From positions 1,329,501 to 1,393,500 of the forward strand of contig NC_063074.1 of assembly GCF_022605165.1 (NCBI RefSeq): 64,000 nucleotides of DNA. The letters are read 5' to 3'. This DNA is from Purpureocillium takamizusanense (lineage: Eukaryota; Ascomycota; Sordariomycetes; Hypocreales; Ophiocordycipitaceae). The position numbers and the translations under genes are program-made. The notes below the pieces were generated by a model, which was not told the DNA's origin, ran no database searches, and saw only the letters and a list, made by a program, of their open reading frames with translations. Within the stretch, counting starts at the first letter, position 1; the number at the start of each line of letters is the position of its first letter. Below are positions 32,854 through 46,000 of this stretch, in pieces.

Positions 32854-35800
32854 GCGGCCTGTACAAAAATAATAAGCATAATGCTGCATATGTATACTGT
32901 ATGTACTACGCGCATGTCTCTCGCCTTCTCTCTCTCTTTCTCTCCCTCCGTCTCTTTCCGTGTCTCTCGCTCGCCACGCATGGTGGCCATCTTCGCCCGC
33001 GGCACAGAAGCCAAACCCATGTCAACGAAACGAAACGGGGCCACCCGGCTCGGCAGGCAGGCAGCATAAACAAGTACTAACTAAATTTTCCCCGTGCCAT
33101 GAACAGAGAGAGCCCCTTTCTGGTACGTACTGCGTTGTTCTGGCTGTACGTAACTACTCTGTAAACACTCTCTATCTATCACAACAAAAGCTGGGGAGGG
33201 GAAATACCTTTGTTCTCTCTCCTGTTGCTCCTTCTTCGTCCTGCCTCGGCTCCGCTCTTCGTCCTCGTCCTCGTCCTCGTCCTCGGGCCGTAAACTTGGT
33301 ACAAGGACTTCTGGAACCTCTCTCTCTTCCTTCTGCCGCGGTGCGGGCCGCCCTATGCCCCCTCCCTCTTCCTCCTCTACTACTTAGTAGCCGGGGGACG
33401 GACGGCCGTAGCAGCATGTATGCGTGTACTACCTACTCCGTACGTACGTATGTGGCCAATGCATGCCCTCATATCGCTCGCGTGCCTCCCGGCCATTCCC
33501 ACGACGCGGATTGGGCCGGAGCTCCTAAGCCGCCCCGGCAATAAAATGGGACATGAGGGACAGGCATCTCTCTTGTGTTACCCAAAAAGATTTCTCTGCC
33601 CATCATCTTTTGTTTTTTTCATTCTTTCTGTTTGTTTTATTTGTTCTCTCTCTCTCCCTCTTTCGCCGAGGTTCCCTGCCTGCCTGCCTGCCTGCCTGTG
33701 CCTATTCGCCCCCTTTCCTGTCTCTCTGTGTGCTTGCCCGGACGCCCCCTCCCCTCCCCTTTCCGGCCGGCCTGCCCGCGCGGGCGGCGGATGACGACGG
33801 GGCGTGTAGCACAAGCACGATGGGGGGCAAGGTTTTGGCTGCGTGTTTGTTGGGGAGGGGGACAGCCTGCCCAGTCGACGACGACTACGACGTCGACTAC
33901 TACGACTGACGACGACGCCGAGAGAAGAGAAGAGGCGCAGATGAGACCATGTCGCGGAGATTAGGTATCATGGTATCTGGTGTCTTTTGCCCCCTCCCCC
34001 TCCCCCCGGGAAGACGACGCATGCAAAGTACATACAAACGTTATTACTCCGTAGTAGCAGCACGCCATGTAACTTAGTATATGTAGATGTGTAACTACAG
34101 CAGAGTAACCAGGAACTGACTGGGCTTGTGGGCTGGCACCGAGATTTTGTTGACGCGCCCGCCTCGCTTGTTGTGGCGGCTGCTTTTCTCTCATCTCCTT
34201 GTGTGCCATGCGTGCGTGCGTGCATGCATGCATACATACATACAAAGCCTGCCTGCGCCAAGCAAAAGGAGGCCGGCCCATGGCGCGCGCGCGTCAGGAG
34301 CGCCGCCCTGCCTCCTCGTTTCTCTCTCCTTCTCTCAGTCTCTCTCTCTCTCACAACTCGGACCGGATGCAGAGGCTTTCCCCTCTCCCGTGTGCGCGTT
34401 TGCGCGTGTCAGTGTCATGGACATGTCCAGTCCGGCCCGGGCCCGGCCACGCCAGCCTCTCAACTCCGAAACCGCATCTCGCGAGGCTGGAAAGAGGGGG
34501 GCAGACGGGCGGGCCCCGCGAAATCACACGCCTCTGCGCCTTGTTGTCGTTGTTGTTGTTGTATCTGTCCTTTTTTGCGTTCCGCGGCGGCCGGGGCATG
34601 CACCTACAAAGTGTATTTTCCGCGCTTTCGGCGGAACAATCGGTTGCCTCTCTCCCGGGAGGGCGTGGCGGGCAATGTCACGGATAGTCAATCACATAGG
34701 ACAATACCATACTACGTACTCGGGCGCAGGCATCATCGAATTGCGCCCCGGGGCGTCTTCATCGCCCGCAAAAAGCATCCAACGAGCCGTCCCGGGCGAT
34801 GCAATATGTGAAGTCTGGTGGCATGCAACGGTGGCGCGGGCGGGAGCACACAAGACAACGGGCCGCGATGGCGCAAAAAAAGGGGCGGGGGAGGAGCAGA
34901 GAGCCGCACTCCGTCTCCGGGCTGCCTTGACCCTGCTCTTTCTTGCTCGCCCGTCTCTGCTGTGATCCCAAAGGCAAAAAAAGAAAGAAAAAAGGTAGAC
35001 GAAAAAAAGGAAAGAAATACAAATAATAGCAGCTCACGATCTCTGCCCTCACCTTGTCTCGTGTCGCGCGCCGCATAGGAGGCGTGACTGGCGCGGCGCA
35101 CCCCCCCGCGGCTCCCGAGCCAAAGGAGCTGCGGCACATCCCTAAGTTAGTCCATCGACGAACAAAGTAAAGGGCAAGGGCGGGAAAAAAAAGGAAAAGC
35201 TGTGTCGCCCGGTCGGATGGCCAGCCGATCGTAACACGCTGGCGTCGTGCTCGTAGGTAGGGTGCGTGCGTGCGTGCGGCGTTGTTACTCTTGGAGGAGG
35301 CAGGGGAACCGAATCGAATCATAGAATCGAGACGAGACGGCGGCGTTTTGCCCATTCAGGGACAGATAGTTTGCGACTGCATGGTGAGCACACAAGGTAT
35401 ATAGATAGCTGAACCAAAGCGGCGCGTACGCACGCGCGGGGTGCAATACGTAGTTACTGTGTCCATATGTCTGCGTTTCGTATCCGACAGGTTGATGCTT
35501 CAAAACGTTGGCTTGATGCAACGTGTACAAGACAAGACCGACGGGACGCGTAGGATTCGATCCATGCCGCCGCACTGGAGAAGGAATTCCAGCCAGGTCA
35601 TTCATGTACGAGGAGGACAAGGCAATGGAAATGGGGAAGACCGGTGCTGCGCCGATTGCTACGTACGATGCGACACGCGAGGCCGACGTCGTCGTCGTCG
35701 TCGTCGTCTTCGTCGTCGTCGCTTGTCCCGTCTGTGGCGCGAGTGCATCCGTCTGCGGCAAGGGTCGGCATCCTGCGCTTCCGACTGCGGCCCCCGGTGG

Positions 35801-36461
35801 CGCGTCTTTGGCATCACTCAGCATCATGATGCGAGCGCCTTGCTCGAATCACCGGCGAGCGAGCTTCCAGGGTGGCCTTCCTTGTCTCTTGGCTTTGATG
35901 GCTCACACCACCACCATCTCGTCATCAGTCGAGCGAGCATTGGCACACGCCCATCTACAACCGGCCCATCTGATGAGCGCCAAAAAGCTAAAAGCTGCAG
36001 TCGTCGATCGAGCTTCCTTTCTCTCTCCTCTCCTGCCGGGCGACATCGCGCCTGGCTGGTTGGCTGATGATGCGCGCATGTACAATGCGCTGCTGCTGCT
36101 GCTGCTGCTTCTTCTTCTTTGAGTCGCCCGCGTTCGCACGCCTGCTACACCAGCAGGAAGCTCCGAGCCCAAGGCCACCGACCGACACTCCCGCTGCTTT
36201 TCTGCCCTCGGGCGTCGACGTGGTTGATTGCCACAGTCTTCGATGCCACCACGCGACGTAGGTGTGACGCACGGGAGACCTGCCAACCCCCCTCCTCCCC
36301 CCCCCTGGCTGCCCATTGGCTTCCCTCGCGCATCACAGGCATGCAGATACCAGCTGGGCGGCGTGCTACAGAGCATCATTCGGCGTCGCTGTCGCCGTCG
36401 CCGTCGCCGCCGTCGCCCTTGGCCCGCGGCACGGGTACTTGGCCGACAAACGCACGCCCTC

Positions 36462-36483
36462 TAGCAGCAGCAGCAGCAGCAGC
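36462..36483 (+). repeat. (AGC)n trinucleotide repeat
   Basis: Seven AGC units, with a (CTG)n tract of opposite orientation about 370 bases earlier (36088-36110). Both are non-coding as far as I can see. Confidence 0.8.
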
Positions 36484-39178
36484 TACACATTGGGGCGAGC
36501 GAGCCAGCAGCGCGGGAGAGAGCCACAGGACGAAGAGGTAGGTGGTATCGTCGCTCTTGTCTGTTCGTCGGTCGTATTGCATTGCATGCCTTGGCAGCCC
36601 CGCGGCCGGCCGGAGCGCAACGCCAAAGAAGCTGTGGTCAGTGTGTCTGTTATCAGATTCCTCGGTAGTTCCGCCGACACGCCAGCCAGCACGCAGCGCG
36701 CGCTGGGAATCGGCTTTGGTCCCAGCTTGATGGGACCGGGGAGGGTGAGTGGGCGGAGGGAGGGGCCTCGGGGCCCGCCAGGCTCCATCCGCCGAGTTGG
36801 AGTCGTTGCATGGCAGGGGGTGATGATGGTGGCTCTGCGCTCTGCGGCGAATGCACGCGAAAGGCATGTTGGCGTCACTACTGCCGCGTCCGCTGCTGCT
36901 GCTGCTACTCCTTGCTTGTATCGAGTACTCGGTACAGTGACTGTACCCGCCGGTTGCTCTCTGATGAGACGAGGTGTAACTAACCCCCTCCCCCTCCCCC
37001 TCCCCTCGCTCATGGCTCGGCGCTGGTCGCAAATATACCCTGCACGGGTTTTGGTGTGGAAGCTGTGCTTGCTTGGTTCCCTCGTCATTAGCCATCCCTT
37101 CCCGCCAAACACCCTGGTCTGGCTGTGACCAAAGTCCCAAACCCCTCCTCCTCCAAGTATTTCGCGCCACGGAACTTTCCATGGGGAGTCTGGGTTGCGA
37201 TGAGGCCACTCCCACGTGGTATGTTGCCGCCGATGGTTTGTTTGTTTGTTGAGGTGCTACGTGCGGACGCTGCCCGTACGGTACAGCATGGTTGTGGTAG
37301 TGCTCTATACGGCGTAGATCATGGTCCGTATTGCACGTATGTATGTAAATTGTACCCACTGGTCCGTACGTCCAGACGTGCGAGTCGCGAGCAGCCGAGA
37401 CGGTCGCCGTGTCTCTTTGGTTGGTGCGTGTTGAGGCCCGTTACTGTGATGTGTGTTCTGCCCTGCAACCAAGTACCGAGTTTCTTTGCTTGGTTGCCCG
37501 CTCGCTGCCCAGTCGTGTCCGCCCGCGGCTGTGTGTCTAAAAAGAGACGCGGTATTGTAACGTATTGTCCCGTCATTGTAAGTAGGTACTACGTCAGGAC
37601 GCCTGCAGTGGTGACTGTCATCGTGAGTTCCAGGCCGTGGATCGCAACGATACATGGCTAGGCAGCTGGTATCGCGACTTCAGCCACGGGTTCGCAAGCG
37701 TTCGCGCGGCCCACGCTGCGGCCCCAGCGCCGCACGCGGTGACTTCCAGAGGCCAAGAGCGCGTGGCCACAAGGAGCGTGGCACAAATCTGGTCGATGCT
37801 CGATGCCCACGGGACGGTCCCTGAAACCTGCCGCCGACAATCGCGGAAGCATCAGCCATCTGGCGACCACTGCCCGCCATTCAGCGAAATTGGGATACCT
37901 CCCCTCTCCTTCAATCTCCCCATTGACCGCGTGACCGTGACGTGCTGCACATTGTCTTGTGTACGCGCCGGCCATGCCTCGTAGTAGTAGTACTACCTTA
38001 CTTCGCCGACGGGCAGAGTGAGCAAGACCAGCAAGCAAAGCCAGGCCCGTCAAAAGTACAAGTACGGGTACGGGCTCTCTACCTACTGCGCTGTACGCGT
38101 CATGCCGTACCGAGTACCTACATCGTGGAAGCCCGAGACCCCCCGGCAAGACTCTCGGTAATGTAAAATAGCTCGACACTAGGCGCCAGGGTGGTGCAGC
38201 GAAGATGACAAGCGAACCTGTCGGGGTTCGTCCGAGGTCGGTTTCGCTGGCAGGTTCTCTGCCAATTGCTGAGCCATGCCCGAAAGCCAGATATCGTCAC
38301 TGACTCGTGCGCATCACCGGCTGCTGCGCGATTGCGCGAGACCAGAGGCAGTGAAGAAAATGAATGCAAAAAAAAAAAAAACAAAATAAAATAAAAAAGT
38401 CAGCTGCCCCGGCCGGGCACGCTGCACAGCACCGGTGTGCGCTGGCAAACGATGGGCCGCTTACGGCGTTTGTCGCGGCATCGTGAGAGGCGGACCGACG
38501 ACGGCGCTCGCCGTTGATGTTCAATGGCACCCCCCTCCTGCCCCCCCACCAGCCGGAGCAGCGCCAAGCAATTCGCGACCGATTCCCAATGAAAGAATTC
38601 GCAGTTGCTGTGCTGTTGTATGTATATCGCATGTACGTGTTATTCAATGTACGTACCTGTCGTTCCGCCGCAGCGCGCACCTGCGAGACCGGGGGTGTCG
38701 CCTTGAAGGAGTTGAAGGCATGGCGTTGGAGGCATCTCAGGGCGTCGTCGTTGCCCCTTTCCACAATGCTGCCCCCACTGCTTCCCGCCGCCGCTGCGCT
38801 GTGGATGCCCTCGCCCGTGCCGTCGTGACAGCTGGCGGGCTGCGAGGCTCTTGTCCAACGGGATTGTGGGCTAGGGCTTGGAGACGGCAATGTCTGGACC
38901 GCACTCCACTTGAGGCTCTTCTGAGTCCCGCTTTGCTCGCCAGGAACACATTCGACTGCCGATGCTGTAGCGGATAATAATGTGGTCCTGTTCAACGTCA
39001 CACTGGGTTTGCTTGGGTTTGGGGGTGGTGGTCCGCGCCCGCCACCGGCTCAGACTCCCGGAGCGATGGGACACGCGCGCGCCCACTGCTGTATGGCAGC
39101 CCGGCGGCGGGCCAGCCAGCTGAGCCATCCACCATCCCGTCGGCGCCTGTGTGTGTGTCGTACTAATGATAGCGCGCT

Positions 39179-39205
39179 GGCGGCGGCGGCGGCGGCGGCG
39201 GCGGC
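39179..39205 (+). repeat. (GGC)n trinucleotide repeat
   Basis: About nine GGC units, followed by GTGGT-rich sequence; non-coding. Confidence 0.8.
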
Positions 39206-42200
39206 GCGTGGTGGTGATGGTGGTGGTACTACTGTTGGTGGGAGCCACAGCGAAGACCAGCCAGACAGCGTCTCACTCCCCCCGACTGGTTGCTGGTAGC
39301 TCGCGGCCAAACCCCAACCCTCCGATTATGCACAGCGGCGGAGCTCCCGACGTCTTTCGCGGCGCCCGAGTTCTGAACGGTGGCATGTACGTACATATGT
39401 GTACAGTACAGCGCTTGTTCTGCCGAGGTGCGCGCCTGTGTCCTATCAGCCACAGCAGCCACGGGCAGACGACGGATACGTAGATGTCCTTTGCGCAAGG
39501 GGAGGAGGGGGGTACGATAGAGCCGTCGGTTTTCCGTTTCCAGCAGTTCCGGCCGTGACCGCGACGGTGGCAGGGATACAGTTCGGCATCCTTGCCATGT
39601 ACGCAGCTGCAGCCCGTTCTTTCCCGACCAGACCTTGGTGCAAATCTCACGGACTAGGTTTGATATTATGACGATGCAAGCGCCTTGGAGGGAAGCACGA
39701 GGAGACAGGCATCGGTAACGGTCTGGTCTGGTTCCGTTTGGTCGTTGTCTGGGCACCCCGGCACCCGGCGATGAATCAGGTAGCGCCATCTGCGACGCCT
39801 GGGAGGGGGGGAGGGAGCATGTCGCAAGCGGACGTGGATTCCCCATTCGGCCATGGGCGGGCAGCGTCCCATGCCATCTCACAACCGGCCCCATCGCATC
39901 TCAAATCTGTGCCGTGCGACCGGCGAACCGTGGGACGCGGTGCCGGGCCCGCGACGACGACGACGACGACCACAAGCGTCAACTGGCTGTACTGCACTGC
40001 ACTGTACTGTACAGTACATCGTGCTTGCGGTGTCTGTCGGGCGGTCGGGCGGATTGCGTGCGCTTGGGGCTCGTCGGCTTGCCGTTCCGCGCGTCGGGAG
40101 TCCGTGGACACTGTACAGTGCGGTACAGTACAGTACAGTATTATTCAATCAAGGAGCTGCGAACACACGTCACTTGCATGAGCCAAGTTCCAGTGCCGCC
40201 GGCGGGGGCAGGAATCCCGCTCGCACCGTGTGTCATTGACTCGCGCATGTCGTCGCCGCAACGGCATTGGTGAGCCATAAACAATTCAGCCGACGGACGA
40301 CGGGTGACAGAAAAAAAAATCTCTGCGCGTCAGGTGCCAGGCGGTGAGGGATGATTAACCGCATAAACTGCGCCAGCGGTGCGGCCTCGTCCCCCCCTTG
40401 TCGGCGGAGAAATTTCGGCAGCCGGCCAGGCGCTTGAGAAGGGTGGCCCTGGCGTCTTGGGTTTTCCGCGACGCTGCGGAATTTGGCCCTGCGCCATGCC
40501 GCATCAGAATCTGAGCCACGCCCGCCGGAGCACGAAACCGGACGGTCTCGAGCCCTCTTTGGCACGTCGCCTCGTCGCTTTGGTCGACGTCTCTCTCTCT
40601 CGCGCACACACACTCACACACTCACACACACACACTTTCTCACACTCACACACAGGCTTTCTTTCCCTCGCCTTCTCTCTCCCACACACCCTTTAACGCC
40701 TAATTGTAGAGAACAGTACTTGCCTAGGTGGGAAAAGTACACATTACTGCCATAACAAGTACGGATGTACCGACGTGCCTCCCTCTTCTCGTGTGGCCAT
40801 CGCGCACGCCACACGCAACACACAGACACACCCACACAGACACGCATACGCGCACCCCCGGTACCAGGAAATTGGCGCGTCCCATGGCCGCTGAGAATCG
40901 ACGTCACTCACTCCCACTTGGGCCTGCCTGCCTGTCTATCGTCCGCGGATACCGTGCGCCCTTGCCCTTCGTTCTCCGTCACCTTACCCAAAAAGGCCAC
41001 CCGACAACTCGCGCTCGCAAGGACCTTGCTCACAAGTACTTTGTACGGGGGTACTTGCCGTCTCGCCGAGGGCGGCGGCAGGGTTTCCTCGCCGGCTGCC
41101 TTCTCTTCCGCCAGCGCCGTGAACTGAACTGGCCCAGCTGGCTCGGCCACGGTCCGATCAGCGGCGAGCGGAAGCGCGGCGGTGCTGCGGAGGGATTGCC
41201 GCCCGGCAAACTTGACTTGTCTCGTCGTCGTTGGGACATGACGAGACGGTGCAAGGGAGCGCGCAAGATGCTCGACGTTGCTCAAGGTTGTTGCGTTGCA
41301 TCACCCGCCGACGCTGGGGCTCCCGTTCCGCTGACATGACACCTGCTGGGCCAGTGCTTGTCGTTTCCCCTCCTTCGTCCTGTCCCCGGTGCGCAGCCCA
41401 TCTTTTTTCTTCTCCAAATCTGCGTCTCCTCCCGGGAAGCCGACTCCACCGCCTCCAGCGTGAGAAAGCTTCTGGATCACCTTTCGAAGCCCTTGGTGTC
41501 CCCATCCATCCCCCCTCCCTCCCTCCCCTCGTCCACCGGGCGCGTGGAGGGGTCGGTGAATGGGGCCGACCCCTGGGCGATTTGGGGGCTCACCTCCTTC
41601 ACGGCGGCGAGGCGACGCAACAGCTGGTCCCACAGATCTGCCCTGTGGGCTTGACCACGAGATGTTGGAGACCCTGCGAACCCGCCATTGGGCGCCGCCG
41701 TTGACGCGAGCCAGCAGCCAGGGGAACGGGATCCCCTCATCTCCAGATCTCTCGACTGCGTCCCGTGTCGCCGGCGCGCATGCCGTGCCTACCGGAGCAG
41801 CTCGTCGGCCGACTGCCATGCTGTTGGGCATTGGCCGCCACCGCCGTCCGGATAGGGACCCCCTGCCCCGTCTGTGGTGGCCGCGCCGAGATATGATGTT
41901 GCGTGCCAATATATAAGCGAACATGCAACGCCCGTGACGACCAGCGCTGGGTCCGGCTGCGTTGTAAATGTACAGCACCTATACAACCGTGCTACTACTA
42001 CTCCGTAGTCCGTCCCTGCAACGCGCTTGTACATACCGCGCACCTGTCATTCTTCAGGTGATTGCGCAAGCAAATACGGACCGACGACCGACTTGGCGAG
42101 GGGCAGGGCCAGGCAAGGCAAGCCAGGCACATCCTGGCCCCCCCCCGGGCCCTCTTGACTCGTGGATCCTGGGACGCTGCACATCATCGCCTTGCATGTC

Positions 42201-45075
42201 GGTTCCCTTCATGCTCCAGTTTGCGGCCCCCAAGTCCACCGCTTGATTCTGCGGCATGCCAGGCCAAAACAACACCGTCTCTCGTGCTAATTTGCACGCT
42301 TTGTTGACGACACATGGAGCCACCAAGAGTAGTAGCCGCGCATTGCGGCGACGATGCTCCTGCGTGGCATCGTTGCCGCCTTTGACGCAAATGCCCCTGA
42401 GTCGACGAGGACAGCCAACGTCGCCGACCAAGGGTGAAATGAATGGCATGCGAACGGCAGTGCCGCTTGCCGCTGAAATCAGCTGATATATTATGCCAAT
42501 AAGGTTGCCGCGAGTCAACCCCTCCCGCGTGGTCGGAGAAGGAGTACATCCGTATCAAACGCGCGATTCCTATCATCATGCTTGCAGCTTATCATGTACG
42601 TGCGACGGCACGGGAGTACAGCATGTACTCTCTGCCTTGCCTTGGCTGCATCAACGGCTCATCACGAGAGCTTAAAAAAACAAACCCCTGGTGAACCCAA
42701 TTGGCGCGGCATCATCAAGAGCTTTACCAGAGCTTGGCTGATTTGTCGCGCGGCCATTGAACTTGAATTGGTCGGTGATCATGCGCCTTCTCCGGCCCTC
42801 ATGCTGTTGGTTGCACAATTCGCGTGGAGGGTTGGCCGATGCGACCACGATGTGGTAGGTAATCTGGTCAGACGCCGCCTTGGTGGTCCAGCACCGAGCT
42901 GTCTGCCCATGACGCCAGCGCACGTTCGCGACGCACGACCGCAGAAAACGAGAGGTTGGACACGGACTCATTCGGCGATCCTTCTCGGGCCACCGCTAAA
43001 CCCGTCTATGAGGTAATACCGGGGAAGGGCTCACGGCTATCGGATGGATCATTTGAGGGCGCGGTTACTGCGCGAGCGAATGCTCACTTGCAGATACTAA
43101 CCTGAACAAGGGAGGCAAATGGTCAACCATTCCGCGACACGGCGTCGTCCAAGACGGTGAGGCGTCTCCTCCAGGTGTGCTAGTACACATGTACAACCCT
43201 TGTCGGGACCTTCCGTCGGCAAAAGAGGACGAGGGGTCCCTTGATGATGATGATAGGCATGTAGGGACGTGTCTGTCAGGCCCAAGTAGGTCTCTCGTCA
43301 GCCATGCTCTCTCGAATGGCATGCCCGCGGACGTGGTTGGCAACATCGTGGATTGGCGTTGCTGGTCGAGGACCCCTCCCCGCGCATGGGCTTGGGTTCT
43401 TTGGGCAGCATCCCCGACCTGGGACTGCTTGTCTGGCGTGGCATGGTTCGCCTGCGGCTTGCAAGGAGCATGAACTAGGCTCCCAGCAGCAGCCACACCC
43501 GCAGCCCCGGTGCGTGCCCAGGCCAGGCTTCACGTCGTAGTATGTATTATTCATAGTAGTAGTACGGATACATGCTACGGAAACGTAGGTGGACTTTTCA
43601 ATGTGTGATGTATTAGCTTGGAACATAGGCATCCTGCCCAGAGAGGACTGGCGCGAGACGCCGCGCGCGCGCTCGCGCTCGCGTTCGTGATTGTGATTGT
43701 GAGTGACGATGGCGGACAAGTATCATACTACTAGTAGAGCGGTTTCAGCCTTGTTATTGAGGAGACGTCAGCAACATGCCATTAGTATAGTGGCCACGAC
43801 GAGAAGAATACGAAGCCTGCGCCATCCTTGCTGGCACACGCAGACGCACGAGGCAACGCCTGGCGGCCAACAATACAAATCACCATCGTCACGCAGCTGG
43901 GCTTGGATCACGCCTACAGCTACTGTACCTTGGAGAAGACAGAGGGCGCAGCAGCCTGACGGGGTGGGTGGTGGCGAGGCGTGTGCGAAGGAGGGAGGCG
44001 TGTGAGTGTGTGCGCGCGCGGGCAGTGGGATAAGTTATGGGCTGGACTGGACTGGCTTGGAGACTCAGGTGGGTGTTGTTGGCACGCGTGCGCGCGTTCT
44101 GCCCTTGACTGGCCCCCCGGTCACGGCGCTGGGGCCTGCTGTCTCCATCCATGCCCGTCCAACGGATCTGCCATCCATCGAGAATCTGTCCGTGTACTGG
44201 GGGGGGAGAAAGCACATGTTGCTGATTCCATCAGAGCCCATCTGATCTGGTCTGATGCCGTCGCGCGACACGGGGCTTCGCCGCATCACCGCCTGCCAGG
44301 AGGATGTGGCGGGCTAGAAAGGGCAATGGCAGCGACGAGGGCCGAGGGGGCGATTCATGCGCTTTCTCGTGCCTTCTATCCGCGACCAAGGTGACCGGCA
44401 GGTACGCCGACGATACACCGCCTCGGGGTGTTGCGCCGACAGAGCCGGCATGTGCAGCCGGGGTACTTGTACATGTGCCCTTTGGGTTCTAGTACTACTA
44501 GTCGTACGCGGTACCCGCGACTGACGAGCCAGCCGGCCGACTGGTCGCCGACACACCACCTGCGGCAGGCAGGCAGGCAGGCAGGCCGGGCAGACAGGGT
44601 AGGGCAGGCAGGCAGGCGCGCAAAAAACCAACTAATCACTGACCAAAAGCACTCAATGACAAAGCCTGACTGACCAGCCAAAGGAGCCGGACATCCGGAA
44701 CGATGAGCAAATAAAAACTCCGGAGGACAAAAGGTTCCCAAATCGCCGGCTCCAAATGAATCGAGCCAAGCCACGAGCCAACCAGGCGGACGTGCGGCGC
44801 ACAATAGGCACTTGATAATGGCCTTGGAGGAGGTGAATGGACTGGACATGCAGGCGCGTGTCTCCGTCGACGTCTCTCGCCTGACCAGCGTCAGGCCAGG
44901 CCAGGTTCGGCCGAGGCAAGCGCGTCCGCCGCCCACCGTACGTACGAACCGCAGGGGAAGGGACTGGAGCACGTACGAGGTACGAAGGATTGGGCGGCGG
45001 CGGTAGCGGTACTAGGACTTCGTATACATGGACTGTGCGTGCGAGCTAGGTGCTAAAGTAAGGTACCTATCTTAT

Positions 45076-45109
45076 TGCCTTGCCTTGCCTTGCCTTGCCT
45101 TGCCTTGCA
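45076..45109 (+). repeat. (CCTTG)n pentanucleotide repeat
   Basis: Six to seven tandem TGCCT/CCTTG units, about 1.9 kb upstream of the C2H2 regulator. Confidence 0.9.
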
Positions 45110-45250
45110 GGTTGGCTCGCGGCGGCTCGCCGGAGGCCATGGCATGTTGGCGTCGGCGGCGGCCAAGCAGGCAGTCGCGATGTGGTGCAGTGCACCTTCC
45201 TACAATAGGTTGCTTGCACAGCGCTGCAGATTGCTGTGTGCCGCGCTGTC

Positions 45251-45294
45251 TTGTGCTGTGCTGTGCTGTGCTGCGCTGTGCTGCGCTGTGCTGC
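45251..45294 (+). repeat. (GCTGT)n pentanucleotide repeat with GCTGC variants
   Basis: Around eight five-base units alternating GCTGT and GCTGC; non-coding. Confidence 0.85.
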
Positions 45295-46000
45295 GGCCAA
45301 GTACGGGCTACGTACAAAGTATATCACGGCAAAGTGAGGAAGGAAGCACTCGCTTCGGGCGCTGCGTCCAGCAACCAAAAAACACCAGCCACCCACCCAC
45401 CACCACCACCACCACCACCACCAGACCCCTACCTACGTACCTACCTATAGAACAGGGACTACGCGTGGCAATGCTGTCGGACTCCCCCCCCTCCCTCCCA
45501 GCGCATGACATAACGTTGGGCACGCAAGCAACCGACCGCTGTGCAGTCATCGAAGCCAGAGATTCCACTGGGGAAGAAGAATGCGACGCGAGAATCCAAA
45601 CCAGGTTGGACACCTCGACTCGATCCCCTTTTGCACGTAGCCCGCCTTTATTTTGCACCATCGCGCCTCTTGCCTTGTACCTCGCTCGCCCACGGACACG
45701 GCCGTGCAAAGCGCGAGTAAGGCACCAGACCAGAAAGCGACGCTCCTGCCCGTCGCTTCCATTTTCCATAGCCCAGTAGCACCTTTAGTACGACAAGTGT
45801 GTTGCAGCCGTGCCTTCCTGGCCGTCTCTGCCATCGCATCGTCGGCCGGGGATTGGCAGACACGCGCGCGCCGCGGTCGTGCAAGTCACTGGTACTTGGA
45901 GCGTCTCTTGCCCCCCCCAAAAGCCCGTTTACAGCGACGCTGGCGGCCCTGGACGCCCTGCCTTGCTCGTTGTACCTTTCACTAGTCGCACACCCCGCGA

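Larger units (their letters stand above)
30901..46000. other. 15 kb gene-poor, microsatellite-rich region upstream of the C2H2 regulator
   Basis: No frame here shows a domain, signal peptide plus fold, or spliceable conserved block; long frames overlap on opposite strands and are repeat-driven. The DNA is crowded with GGAT, CAG, CTG, GGC, CT, CA, CCTTG and GCTGT repeats, GTAC palindromes and poly-C/G runs. Its position before a developmental-type regulator suggests regulatory or non-coding RNA content (inference). Confidence 0.6.

Noticed and set aside
34126..34965. 279-codon plus-strand open frame upstream of the C2H2 regulator
   Set aside because: Driven by CT, GCATGCAT and TTG repeats, with competing frames on the same bases; no recognisable fold.
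35540..35620. tRNA-like B-box (GGATTCGATCC on plus)
   Set aside because: The B-box has a mismatch at a conserved position and no A-box or acceptor stem pairs at the right distance.
36376..37359. 327-codon minus-strand open frame
   Set aside because: Overlaps a 270-codon frame on the opposite strand and includes the AGC repeat and GTC repeats as poly-Ala/Asp; no conserved motif.
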